Made by a program: the position numbers and the translations under genes. A model generated the notes under the pieces. It was not told the DNA's origin. It saw only the letters and a program-made list of their open reading frames with translations, and ran no database searches. Positions 44,518 to 52,814 of a stretch of 64,000 bases of DNA are shown here, piece after piece. Source of the DNA: CAIWHR01 sp963823215 (GTDB taxonomy: Bacteria; Pseudomonadota; Gammaproteobacteria; Burkholderiales; Casimicrobiaceae); NCBI GenBank assembly GCA_963823215.1, contig CAWGKT010000006.1, positions 186,001 to 250,000 of the forward strand, written 5' to 3'. How positions within the stretch are numbered: the stretch's first letter is position 1; every line of letters starts with the position of its first letter.

Positions 44518-45567
44518 GTGGCAGCCTCGGTCGAAGTCCGCAAGCTCGAGCACTCGTATGGCGCGAATCGTGTCGTTCGCGGTCTCGACTTCACGCTCGC
44601 CGAAGGCAGAATCGGTTGCCTGCTGGGCCCATCCGCCTGCGGCAAGACGACCGTATTGCGCTGTCTCGCCGGCTTCGAAGCGATCGCGGGCGGCACGATC
44701 GCGCTGTCGGGTCGCGTCGTCTCGCAGCCCGATCGACTCACGCCGCCGGAGAACCGGCGCATCGGGATGGTGTTCCAGGACTTCGCGCTGTTTCCCCATC
44801 TTACGGTGGCCGGCAACGTCGGGTTCGGCTTCGGCCGGCGCCCATCGTCCGCAGCGCGCGCGCGAACAGATGAAATGCTGGCACTGGTCGGCCTTTCGGG
44901 CGCCGGCGACACGTATCCGCACGAGCTTTCCGGCGGCCAGCAGCAGCGCGTGGCGCTGGCCCGCGCGCTCGCGCCGGAGCCGGACCTGCTGCTGCTCGAC
45001 GAACCTTTCTCCAACCTCGACACCGACTTGCGCGAGCGGCTGTCGCTCGAGGTGCGCGACATCATCAAGGCCAGCGGTACCACGGCGATTCTCGTCACGC
45101 ACGATCAGCACGAGGCATTCGCGCTCGCCGACGAGATCGGCATCATGTACCAGGGGCGAATCGAGCAGTGGGACACCGCGTACAGCCTGTACCACGAGCC
45201 GGCAACGCGCTTCGTCGCCGATTTCATAGGGCAGGGCGTCTTCCTGCGCGGGGTAGTCGCGGGACCGCACACACTCGCCACCGAACTGGGAGAACTCGAC
45301 ACCTTGCTCCCGGCGCCGGTCGTCGACGGCGGCGCGGTGGACGTGCTCCTCCGGCCAGACGACATCGTGCACGACGACGCGAGCCCATGGCATGCCGAGG
45401 TCGCGAAAAAGGCGTTTCGGGGCGCTGAGTTTCTCTACACGTTAACGCTTGCTTCAGGGACACACGTGCTTTCGCTCGTGCCGTCGCACCACGACCACGC
45501 CATCGGCGAGAAGATAGGCATCCGGCTGGCGATAGATCACGTCGTCGCGTTTCCGGCTTCCGTTTGA
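44518..45567 (+). CDS. fbpC: ferric iron ABC transporter ATP-binding protein
   Basis: A 349-residue ABC ATPase: Walker A LGPSACGKTTVLRCLAG, Q-loop VFQDFALFPHLTV, signature LSGGQQQRVALARAL, Walker B LLLLDEPFSNLDTDLR and a C-terminal TOBE-like regulatory domain. This is the FbpC/PotA-like class, and no other substrate genes adjoin it, so it is the likely ATPase for the fbpA/fbpB pair 22-25 kb upstream. It starts at a GTG 7 bp after TAAACT (44506-44511), so a transcript from that element would be nearly leaderless. Confidence 0.88.
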   Translation: MAASVEVRKLEHSYGANRVVRGLDFTLAEGRIGCLLGPSACGKTTVLRCLAGFEAIAGGTIALSGRVVSQPDRLTPPENRRIGMVFQDFALFPHLTVAGNVGFGFGRRPSSAARARTDEMLALVGLSGAGDTYPHELSGGQQQRVALARALAPEPDLLLLDEPFSNLDTDLRERLSLEVRDIIKASGTTAILVTHDQHEAFALADEIGIMYQGRIEQWDTAYSLYHEPATRFVADFIGQGVFLRGVVAGPHTLATELGELDTLLPAPVVDGGAVDVLLRPDDIVHDDASPWHAEVAKKAFRGAEFLYTLTLASGTHVLSLVPSHHDHAIGEKIGIRLAIDHVVAFPASV

Positions 45568-45593
45568 CGCCATGGGCGCGTCTCCGATATACT
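45564..45593 (+). promoter_or_regulatory. sigma-70 promoter of the initiator tRNA
   Basis: TTGACG (45564-45569), 18-bp spacer, TATACT (45588-45593). The -35 overlaps the fbpC stop codon; the predicted start is a few bases before the tRNA 5' end. Confidence 0.65.
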
Positions 45594-45604
45594 TACAATC
45601 CTGT

Positions 45605-45681
45605 CGCGGGGTGGAGCAGTCTGGCAGCTCGTCGGGCTCATAACCCGAAGGTCGCAAGTTCAAATCTTGCCCCCGCAACCA
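45605..45681 (+). tRNA. initiator tRNA-fMet (CAT)
   Basis: A 77-nt cloverleaf with encoded CCA. The anticodon CAT is at 45639-45641 in loop CTCATAA. Initiator hallmarks are present: the first base C faces A at position 72 (no pair), and the anticodon stem ends in three G-C pairs (GGG/CCC). T-arm GTTCAAATC is normal. Confidence 0.98.
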
Positions 45682-45689
45682 AATAAATC

Positions 45690-45724
45690 AACGGCTTGCC
45701 TTCGGGCAGGCCGTTTTCGTTTTT
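45690..45724 (+). terminator. Rho-independent terminator after tRNA-fMet
   Basis: Eleven-bp stem AACGGCTTGCC / GGCAGGCCGTT with one G-T pair, a TTCG tetraloop (45701-45704), and a following TTCGTTTTT run. Confidence 0.93.
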
Positions 45725-45766
45725 GGGCGGGGTAGCGCCGGGGTAGCGGAAAATCCCGGTTGGCGC

Positions 45767-46007
45767 CTATTGCGTGCGTCCGACGCCGGTGAGCAAGTCC
45801 ACCAGCGCATCGAAGAACTCGCGCACGGCCGGGGGGTCCTGGGCGAACTGGTCGCGCAGCACGATTGCGGCCTTGATGCTGACTTCGTCCTCGGACGGGT
45901 CAATCGCGGCCTCGGGCGGCAGCAGCTCGTAGACGTGGCCGGCGCGGCGGTTGAGTTCCCAATCGCAGGCGCCCTCGATCCAAACCAGCAAGCCATAGGC
46001 GACGGGC
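45767..46007 (-). pseudogene. C-terminal remnant of an unidentified gene cut by the IS
   Basis: An open frame ending at 45767 reads AYGLLVWIEGACDWELNRRA and continues through an acidic, well-formed stretch to GVGRTQ. It stays open up to the IS end at 46008 and has only a TTG as internal start, so it looks like the last 80 or so codons of a gene whose 5' part was lost when the IS arrived. I do not recognise the family. Its position just behind tRNA-fMet suggests debris of an integrated element. Confidence 0.5.
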
Positions 46008-47197
46008 TGTGCTCCGCAAGTATTCGATCAGGCCAATTGGGGCGCGAGCGAATATTCGTGATGCAAGCCGCCCAGTATCGATTTGACGCGCAGCACCAAG
46101 CGCCCGCCGATTTGATGACGGGAAGGCGGAGTCGCCGGTTGCACGGCCGCCGGTGGCGGATCAGGGACACCCGGGCCCAACGCCATGTGCGGACGCGCCT
46201 CGTTGTAATGGATCATCCACGCTTTGAGCACCGATCGCAGGTGCAATTCCGATATGGGAATCAGCCAGTCCAGACATTCACGTCGAATCGTTCCGATCAC
46301 GCGCTCGCAGATCGCGTTGGCCTTGGGGCTGTGCGGTGGTGACTTCAGCACCGTCAGCCCGAGTCGCCTGATCGACTCATCCAGGTTCGGCGCGAAGATG
46401 CTGTCGCGATCGTGGAGAAGGTATTGATAAGCATCCCCGCAGCCGATCGCTTCCCGCAGTTGTTGCAGCGTCCAGGCCGCGGTCGGATGTTGGGTAATAT
46501 TGAAGTGCACCAGGCGACGGGAGCCGTGCTCGATCAGCACCAAGACGTAGAACAGTCGGAATGTCGCCGTGACCGCCACGAAGAAGTCGCAGGCGACGAT
46601 CGCGCGTGCGTGATTGCGCAGGAAAGTCGACCAACGCTGATCACCGCGCGGCCGACCCGGCGGTCGCTTCGGCATGTACTTGCGAACGGTACGCGGCGAG
46701 ACCCGCAAACCGAGCTTCAGCAGCAATTCGTTGGCAATCCGCTCCTCGCCCCACAGCGGATTCTCCGTGGCCATGCGCCGGATCAGTTGGCGCAGTTCCA
46801 GCGGAATCGGCGGGCGTCCCGGTCTTGACTTGCAGCGCCAGAACAGACGCCAGCCTGCTCGGTGCCAGCGGATCAACGTCTCGGGCCGCACCACGACCAG
46901 GGCGTCGCGCCAGTCAAAGAGCCGGGAAAGCAACGCCAGCGACACCCGCGTCGCGGCGTCAACGCGCCTTGGCTTGACGCCGCGCTCTTGGTACAGCGCA
47001 AGTTCGCGACGAAGAAAGAGGTTCTCCGCTTCGACGGATCGCCGAGGTCTGACGACAGCGCGATCAGGCCGACCAAGTCGGCCAGCAATCGAAGGATGAC
47101 TTGAACGAAAACGATCACGCTGCGATCATGCCACAGCTCGGTGCAAAGTCGCGCCGCAGGGTCAGCCCGTCCGGGATCGTTGTTTTTGCGGAGCACA
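46008..47197 (-). mobile_element. complete-length IS with perfect 12-bp terminal repeats
   Basis: TGTGCTCCGCAA at 46008-46019 and TTGCGGAGCACA at 47186-47197 are perfect inverted ends of a 1190-bp element. No target-site duplication is visible in the flanks (GACGGGC / GGAGTCC), which suggests later rearrangement. It encodes one DDE transposase on the minus strand. Confidence 0.88.
46028..46945 (-). pseudogene. rve-type DDE transposase, N-terminal frameshift
   Basis: A 305-residue integrase-core transposase (IS3/IS481-like). The catalytic Asp is in VACDFFVAV, the second in LHDRDSIF and the Glu 35 residues on in NAICERVIG. Compared with the 365-residue homologue at 48702-49799 it lacks about 60 N-terminal residues. 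Those residues can be read upstream but in two frames: VIVFVQVILRLLADLVGLIAL in one (about 47110-47050) and VEAENLFLRRELALYQERG in the transposase frame. A frameshift near 47025-47050 therefore separates them, and the first in-frame start is GTG 46945. Probably inactive unless it frameshifts. Confidence 0.75.
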
Positions 47198-47244
47198 GGA
47201 GTCCATATATGCGGGAGTTAGCGTGTGCTTTAGCGCCCAATCGC

Positions 47245-48120
47245 CTATGTCGAACGGTCGGTGTATAGGATGTTGTCGGCGACAGCCAAGCGGAATCCGA
47301 TGATCTTCATATGCTGATGGTTGATTTCAATGGTCGCCGGAAGTCTGGCGCTCCCATTAGAGATCTCAAATGTGTAGGTGCTTCTAGCATCATTTGAAAC
47401 GGGCAGCGAAAATTCGGAGAGAACTACCTCTCCATCGACCGCAATCGCTTGATCAGTCAGACTGCGCCTATACTCCACTAGATGGGTTTCTTGATCCAAA
47501 GTGATCCGAAACGATATATTCCAGCCTCCGTGTGTTACCAGCTCCGCCCGCCAAGTATCTCGGGACTGCCCGTGCGGGGATTCGGGTCGTTGCTCATTGG
47601 CGCCCGAAGCTGAGGGCGTGGTCTCCCTATCAAGTTCTTGAGTTGCGGCGTTGCGCGATTGGCGCAACCGTTCAATGTGCTTTCTCAAGTCTTGCCGCGT
47701 CTCGTGAAATAACCTTTTCCGTCGGCCAGGGTCGGTGTAATGCTCCTCAATCGTCTCGCCTCCACGAGGCAAGAACTGGCGGCTTCTTAGCCACGCATGT
47801 CTTTGCCACTCGCAGGCCGACAGAATAATCGGAAGAATGACAAGCCCTTTGTCTCGAGACCGCTGGAGGAACTCGCTGATTTCAACCTCCGTACAGTAAG
47901 CTGAGTCCAAGAACCACTGACTCACAAGAACCAAGGCAATGTCTGTCGCATCTATCTGAGCCTTGATCTCATCATCCCACCTCTGCCCGGTGACCAGTGC
48001 CTCATCCCACCAGAACTCCACCCCCTCTTGTTCGAGGCCTTTCAGGTATCCCAACAGAGAATCAGGGGCCAAATAACCAGCATCTCGATGGCTGTAGCTT
48101 ACGAATATCTTTGTCTTCAT
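47245..48120 (-). CDS. TIR-domain protein with C-terminal beta-rich domain
   Basis: A 291-residue protein beginning with a TIR domain (1-120): KTKIFVSYSHRDAGY, FWWDEALVTGQRWDDEI, IALVLVSQWFLDSAYCTEVEI and ILPIILSACEW. The Cys-x-x-x-Glu arrangement (C76, E80) matches the catalytic Glu of bacterial NAD-cleaving TIRs. A charged, possibly coiled segment (120-180) leads to a beta-rich C-terminal domain (185-285) I cannot name. ATG 48120 follows GGGGAG. The gene is clearly richer in A+T than its surroundings and lies 47 bp and 59 bp from IS ends. An anti-phage or signalling role is inferred from family knowledge only. Confidence 0.85.
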   Translation of the reverse strand: MKTKIFVSYSHRDAGYLAPDSLLGYLKGLEQEGVEFWWDEALVTGQRWDDEIKAQIDATDIALVLVSQWFLDSAYCTEVEISEFLQRSRDKGLVILPIILSACEWQRHAWLRSRQFLPRGGETIEEHYTDPGRRKRLFHETRQDLRKHIERLRQSRNAATQELDRETTPSASGANEQRPESPHGQSRDTWRAELVTHGGWNISFRITLDQETHLVEYRRSLTDQAIAVDGEVVLSEFSLPVSNDARSTYTFEISNGSARLPATIEINHQHMKIIGFRLAVADNILYTDRST

Positions 48121-48179
48121 GGCACTCCCCATTCGACTGGGACTGTCACGCCGAGCGTGCGTCGATCTGGCCTAACCAT

Positions 48180-48621
48180 TGTGGTCCGCGATAATTCGCG
48201 CCGCGGTCGCTGCGATAGCCGACACCTGCAAACGCGGGCCGACTCTGGCATGATGAGCGCATGCTGCAGTTGGCGCAAACAATCGTCGGGGTAGCGTTTG
48301 ACGTCCTGAGGTTGGTGGTCTCGTTCTTGCGCCCGTCCAGCGCGATCCGCGCTGAGAATCTGGTTCTTCGCAAACAGCTTGCGCGGTATATCGAGCGCGG
48401 TGTCAAACCCAAACGCGTGGATCACGCGACGCGGGTCAGCCTCGCGCTGTTCACCAGACTCTTCGACTGGCACGATGCCGTGGTCACCGTGCGACCATCG
48501 ACCATCGTTCGCTGGCATCGAATGGGCTGGCGGATCTTCTGGCGCTGGAAGTGCGGGGCAGGGCGGCCACCGATCCCGCCAGAACTGCGCAGCCTGATTC
48601 GCCGGATGGCCGCAGAGAACT
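48180..48621 (+). mobile_element. truncated IS, 5' end only
   Basis: Starts with terminal sequence TGTGGTCCGCG and is a close relative of the IS that follows: the two share the leader and the first 115 or so codons of transposase. It stops abruptly at CGCAGAGAAC, exactly where the next IS begins. The remaining part is not found after that IS either. Confidence 0.85.
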
Positions 48622-48635
48622 GTGGTCCGCAATAA
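48261..48635 (+). pseudogene. truncated transposase
   Basis: The first ~120 residues match the start of the 48702-49799 transposase (helix-turn-helix region, VLRKQLARYIERGVKPKRVDHATRVSLAL and the PELRSLIRRMAAEN segment), then the frame runs into the end of the next IS and stops after CGPQ. No catalytic core remains. Confidence 0.9.
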
Positions 48636-49850
48636 TTCGCGCCGCGGGTACGTCGATATCCGACGCCTGCAGACGCGGGCCGACTCTGGCATGATGAGCA
48701 CATGTTGGCGGTGGCCCGAGCATTGGTCGAGGTAGCCTCGGACGTCGTGAGGCTGCTGGCCTCGTTCCTGCGCTCGTCCAAGACGATCCGCGCCAAGAAT
48801 CTGGTTCTTCGCAAACAGCTCGCGAGTTATCTCGAGCGCGGGATCAAACCCAGACGCGTGGACCACGCTACTCGCGTCAGCCTGGCGCTATTGACCAGAA
48901 TGTTTGATTGGCGCGATGCGGTCGTCATCATACGACCGGCGACCATCATTCGCTGGCATCGAATGGGGTGGCGGATCTTCTGGCGCCTGAAGTGCAGGGC
49001 CGGCCGACCACCGATTCCGCCGGAACTGCGCAGGCTGATTCGCCGGATGGCCGCAGAGAACCCGTTATGGGGCGAGGAGCGCATCGCCAATGAGTTGTTG
49101 GTCAAGCTCGGGATTCGGGTGTCACCGCGAACAGTAGGCAAGTACATCCCGAAGCGACCACCTGGCCAGCCGCGAGGTGATCAGCGCTGGTCCACCTTCC
49201 TGAAGAACCACGCCAAGGCGATTCTCGCCTGTGACTTCTTCGTAGCGGTCACTGCGACGTTTCGGCTGTTGTACGTGTTCGTGGTGATCGAGCACGGCAC
49301 CCGTCGGCTGGCTCACATCAATGTGACGGCGAATCCGAACGCCGATTGGACTCTGCAGCAGTTACGGGAAGTCGTCGGGAACGGAGGAGGGCATCGCTAC
49401 CTGATCCACGATCGAGACCGGATCTTCGCCAAGCACCTCGACGCTTCGATCAGGGCGTTGGGTATGGAAGTGTTGCGATCACCCGTTGCGAGTCCCCAGG
49501 CGAATGCCATTTGCGAGCGCGTGATTGGGACAGCGCGGCGCGAATGCCTCGATTGGCTGATCCCGGTGTCCGAAGCGCATCTGCGTGCGATTCTCAAATG
49601 CTGGGTGACCCATTACAACGGCGGACGTCCTCACAGCGTGCTGGGACCTGGTGTGCCGGATCCTCCGGAGAAGCATGCGCTCATCCCGAAGCTAGAAACC
49701 CGCCACCGCTTGGCGGCGGATACGCTCGTCCTCGTGAAGTCGGTTCTTGGTGGCCTGCATCATGAATACTCGCTATCGGTTGAAGCGCCACGCGCATAGA
49801 AGGGATCGTGAAGCCGCGATCGGCCGCAGCGTGAGTTACTGCGGAGCACA
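48622..49850 (+). mobile_element. complete IS, same family
   Basis: Ends are TGTGGTCCGCA (48622-48632) and TGCGGAGCACA (49840-49850), inverted with one mismatch. Length 1229 bp. Its right end matches both ends of the 46008-47197 IS. Confidence 0.87.
48702..49799 (+). CDS. rve-type DDE transposase
   Basis: Intact 365-residue transposase: N-terminal helix-turn-helix region, then an integrase core with Asp in LACDFFVAV, Asp in IHDRDRIF and Glu in NAICERVIG. The final LGGLHHEYSL is conserved with the left copy. It is the only uninterrupted transposase here and may be able to mobilise the related ends at 46008, 47197 and 48180. Confidence 0.93.
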   Translation: MLAVARALVEVASDVVRLLASFLRSSKTIRAKNLVLRKQLASYLERGIKPRRVDHATRVSLALLTRMFDWRDAVVIIRPATIIRWHRMGWRIFWRLKCRAGRPPIPPELRRLIRRMAAENPLWGEERIANELLVKLGIRVSPRTVGKYIPKRPPGQPRGDQRWSTFLKNHAKAILACDFFVAVTATFRLLYVFVVIEHGTRRLAHINVTANPNADWTLQQLREVVGNGGGHRYLIHDRDRIFAKHLDASIRALGMEVLRSPVASPQANAICERVIGTARRECLDWLIPVSEAHLRAILKCWVTHYNGGRPHSVLGPGVPDPPEKHALIPKLETRHRLAADTLVLVKSVLGGLHHEYSLSVEAPRA

Positions 49851-49946
49851 GACATTGGTTCGAGGTTGACGCGCGCTCCAGGTACGTGATTAACGGTGTT
49901 AGCATTGCGGGGCGAGCGTCAGGGCTCGCCAACGCAGAGGTCCGTG

Positions 49947-51569
49947 ATGTTCGTCCGACCGGTTTCGATTAGTCGAGCGGCGGCGTCTCGCTCGGGCTCC
50001 ACTTCGTCTCGGTCTCGCATCGCTACGCGCCATGACGCGCGCGGGTCGCCGACGACGAGCGCGGCCCCGGGAGTTTCCTGGGACATCGGCCGCGTGGCGA
50101 TTACAGCTCCTCCGCGCGCGGTGAGCCCTTCAATCCCGATCCCGATCGGCCGCACCGACGACCCGCTCGAGCGGGACGCTGCGCGGGCCGCGACGACCTC
50201 GGCGCCCACGGCAACAGGTTCGCCCGCGGCGACGGCCGGACCCAGCGGGCGCTTCGCAGGCACAGCGCCGGCGGAAGTAGCGGCCGTCCTTCGACAACCC
50301 GGAAGGCCGCTCGATGCGTCGACACGTGCCGCCTTCGGCGCGCGTTTCGGCTTCGACTTCGCCGACGTACGCGTGCACGATGATTCGGCGGCGCAACGAT
50401 CCGCGGCCGCGGTTCACGCCGACGCCTACACGGTCGGACCGCACATCGTCTTCGGAGACCGTGCGTCGGTGCACACCGGCGACGGCCGGCGACTGCTCGC
50501 ACACGAGCTCACGCACGTCGTGCAGCAGGCACGTGTTGGAGCGATGCTGCAGCGCCAGCCGCGCGATCGCCCCAGCGATACAGCGCCGCCGAAGAAGGGT
50601 CCGGGGTCGACGGGTTCCGCGTTCATTCCTGCGGACCTGGTTTCGGAGCTCACACGCGACAACGAAACATGGCGGTTGACCGTGCAAGGCCACACCAGCG
50701 TCGCCAGCCTGACTCGCGCCATGTTCACCGTATCGATCGCGCCGCCCGGCGTCACGGTGACATTGGAGGCAGACACAGCGCTCGTCGAGCCGGTCGAGCT
50801 GGGAACGTTTGTCATCACCGGACTCACTCCAGTGAGTCTCCAGGTGATGGAGCCGTCCTACGCGAAACTCTTCGCCGCTCGCGGACTCGTCGAGGACGCG
50901 CCCGAAAGCGAGGAAATGAGGAATGCTCGCCACGAGTTCCTCAAACGACATAGCGATTACAGCGATGCGACCCTGCTCAACATCGTCAAAGCGCTGAACC
51001 GCGTGACGAAGGGGAATCCGGAGCTGCTGCTCGCCTACTACCGCCACTACGCCACCCACGCGTTGCGAGACGAAGGGAAGTGGGGGGATGGCATCGACTT
51101 CGTCGAAGGACGCGATGCCGGCGGGACGTCGGGTGGTGACACACGGATCGACAAGAAGGTGCTCGAACGGCGCTCGTCCTTCCCGACTGACGATTCACTG
51201 AGCCTTCTCGCCGGAACGCTCATCCACGAATTCGCGCACACCAAGGACGGCGGGGGCGAAGCCAACCCCATCACCGGCGCACTGCGCGAGGCGAGGGCAT
51301 CCGGGGTGGAAATGTTCTTCTCGGAACGCATGGGTGACACCAAGCGGGCGAAGACAATCAGCAAGAAATGGTCGAGCCCGATTGACCTCAAGTCCGGCGC
51401 CGACAAGAAGCTTTGGGCGACCTACGACACGATGAAGGCGCTCTATCGCGTCATCGACCAGGGCGGGCCTGAGGGGGCGAAAGCCCGCGCGTTGAGCGTC
51501 GAATTCATATCCGGCAAAGAGAGCAGCTACAGCAAGGAACTGAAGCGGTTCATCGCCGAGCATCGGTAG
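49947..51569 (+). CDS. eCIS cargo protein: DUF4157 domain plus C-terminal HExxH metallopeptidase-like domain
   Basis: A 540-residue protein. After a disordered Ser/Arg/Pro-rich start, residues about 75-200 form the eCIS core DUF4157 domain: DPLERDAARAA, LDASTRAAFGARFGFDFADVRVH, then LLAHELTHVVQQA (H186, E187, H190). DUF4157 marks proteins loaded into extracellular contractile injection systems. A middle beta-rich stretch (225-310) is followed by a helical domain with a second zinc motif, TLIHEFAHTKDGGGE (H427, E428, H431), and a possible third ligand E448. I infer that the C-terminal half is the toxin, perhaps a protease. GTG 49944/ATG 49947 follow AGAGG. Confidence 0.86.
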   Translation: MFVRPVSISRAAASRSGSTSSRSRIATRHDARGSPTTSAAPGVSWDIGRVAITAPPRAVSPSIPIPIGRTDDPLERDAARAATTSAPTATGSPAATAGPSGRFAGTAPAEVAAVLRQPGRPLDASTRAAFGARFGFDFADVRVHDDSAAQRSAAAVHADAYTVGPHIVFGDRASVHTGDGRRLLAHELTHVVQQARVGAMLQRQPRDRPSDTAPPKKGPGSTGSAFIPADLVSELTRDNETWRLTVQGHTSVASLTRAMFTVSIAPPGVTVTLEADTALVEPVELGTFVITGLTPVSLQVMEPSYAKLFAARGLVEDAPESEEMRNARHEFLKRHSDYSDATLLNIVKALNRVTKGNPELLLAYYRHYATHALRDEGKWGDGIDFVEGRDAGGTSGGDTRIDKKVLERRSSFPTDDSLSLLAGTLIHEFAHTKDGGGEANPITGALREARASGVEMFFSERMGDTKRAKTISKKWSSPIDLKSGADKKLWATYDTMKALYRVIDQGGPEGAKARALSVEFISGKESSYSKELKRFIAEHR

Positions 51570-51846
51570 GGGCGGCCGGCCATCACTTGACTCACATCCC
51601 AAACATGCAAGGGCTTGCAGCGATGCGGCCCCCTTTATGTTTGCCCACGAGTCGTGAGTGTGCCGCATAACACCGGAGAGCTTGCCGTCCACGGTGTCCC
51701 GCGAGGCATCATAGCTGTATGTACCATTTGATCTGGTAACACATCCCCGCGTGCGATCGGTGTATAGTTTGTTTTGCGCCAGCACCGACCATGCGTGACG
51801 CAAGCACAGTTCACCCCGAATTCGCTCACAAAACGGGGACATCGTC

Positions 51847-52785
51847 ATGCCGTCCGATCGGACCAGGTACCCAGCAATCGTCGGCAACAGCGCGGCCATG
51901 GTGCGCCTGAAATGCTACTTGCCGAAAGTAGCGCGAACGGATTCAGTGGTTCTGGTCACCGGTGAAAGCGGCACGGGCAAGGAACTGGTCGCGCGTGAGA
52001 TTCACAACCTGAGCGGACGCTGCAGGCACCCCATTGTCTTCGTGAACTGCGCGGCGCTGCCGGATGGTCTGCTGGAAAGCGAATTGTTCGGCTATGAGCG
52101 CGGCGCCTTCACGGGTGCCGTCGCGCGCTCTGGTGGACTGCTGACGCAGGCCGACGGGGGTACCGTCGTGCTCGATGAGATCGGCGACATGAGTTTGCTG
52201 GCCCAGGCCAAGCTCCTGCGTGTCCTGGAGACTCGGGAGGTGCATCGCCTGGGCGCTCGCGGACCCGAGCCGCTGGACATACGCTTCATCGCAGCGACCA
52301 ATCAGCGCCTCGAAGACCTGGTCCAGGAGCATTGTTTCCGGGGGGACTTGTTCTACCGCTTGGACGTCCTGCACGTAGAACTGCCGCCGCTGCGAGATCG
52401 ACGCGAAGACATCCCCGCGCTGGCTCGAGACATCCTCGGCCGGCTTTGCGCCGCGCGGGGGTTCAAGCCGCCCACTCTGGAGCCGGAAACCCTGGCAACC
52501 CTCGTCCAATACAGCTGGCCTGGAAACGTCAGAGAGTTGCGCAACGTTCTCGAAGCTCTGTGTGTGGATACTACCGACCAGGTGATGCCCGAGCATCTTC
52601 CGCACCGTTTCCAGAAACTCATCCAGGACAACCGGGTGGAGAAGCTGGACGAACGTGAGCGCTTGCTTGCAGTTCTGCTGTCGACCAATTGGAACAAGAC
52701 GCGCGCCGCAGAGCAGCTTCACTGGTCTCGTATGACGTTGTATCGCAAGCTGCACAAGTACGCGATCAAAGAAATGGAGACCTGA
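51847..52785 (+). CDS. sigma-54-dependent activator without sensor domain
   Basis: A 312-residue bacterial enhancer-binding protein. AAA+ core: Walker A VTGESGTGKE (39-46), the sigma-54 contact loop GAFTGA (86-91), Walker B GGTVVLDEIGDM, arginine-finger region FRGDLFYRLDVL, then a C-terminal Fis-type helix-turn-helix (NWNKTRAAEQLHWSRMTLYRKLHKYAI). There is no receiver, GAF or PAS domain, so activity must be controlled by its own level or by a partner, as with PspF or HrpR/S. It sits directly before two -24/-12 promoters of the eCIS genes, making it the likely dedicated switch. Confidence 0.93.
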   Translation: MPSDRTRYPAIVGNSAAMVRLKCYLPKVARTDSVVLVTGESGTGKELVAREIHNLSGRCRHPIVFVNCAALPDGLLESELFGYERGAFTGAVARSGGLLTQADGGTVVLDEIGDMSLLAQAKLLRVLETREVHRLGARGPEPLDIRFIAATNQRLEDLVQEHCFRGDLFYRLDVLHVELPPLRDRREDIPALARDILGRLCAARGFKPPTLEPETLATLVQYSWPGNVRELRNVLEALCVDTTDQVMPEHLPHRFQKLIQDNRVEKLDERERLLAVLLSTNWNKTRAAEQLHWSRMTLYRKLHKYAIKEMET

Positions 52786-52814
52786 GAGGCCGTCGATGCA
52801 GATTGCCAGGCAGG

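Noticed and set aside
49894..49909. Third sigma-54-like site before the cargo gene (CGGTGTTAGCATTGCG)
   Set aside because: Spacing GG-N10-GC and TTGC fit, but the -24 part (CGGTGT) departs from TGGCAC; GG-N10-GC alone is common in GC-rich DNA. A TTGACG/ATTAAC pair overlaps it and is just as likely.
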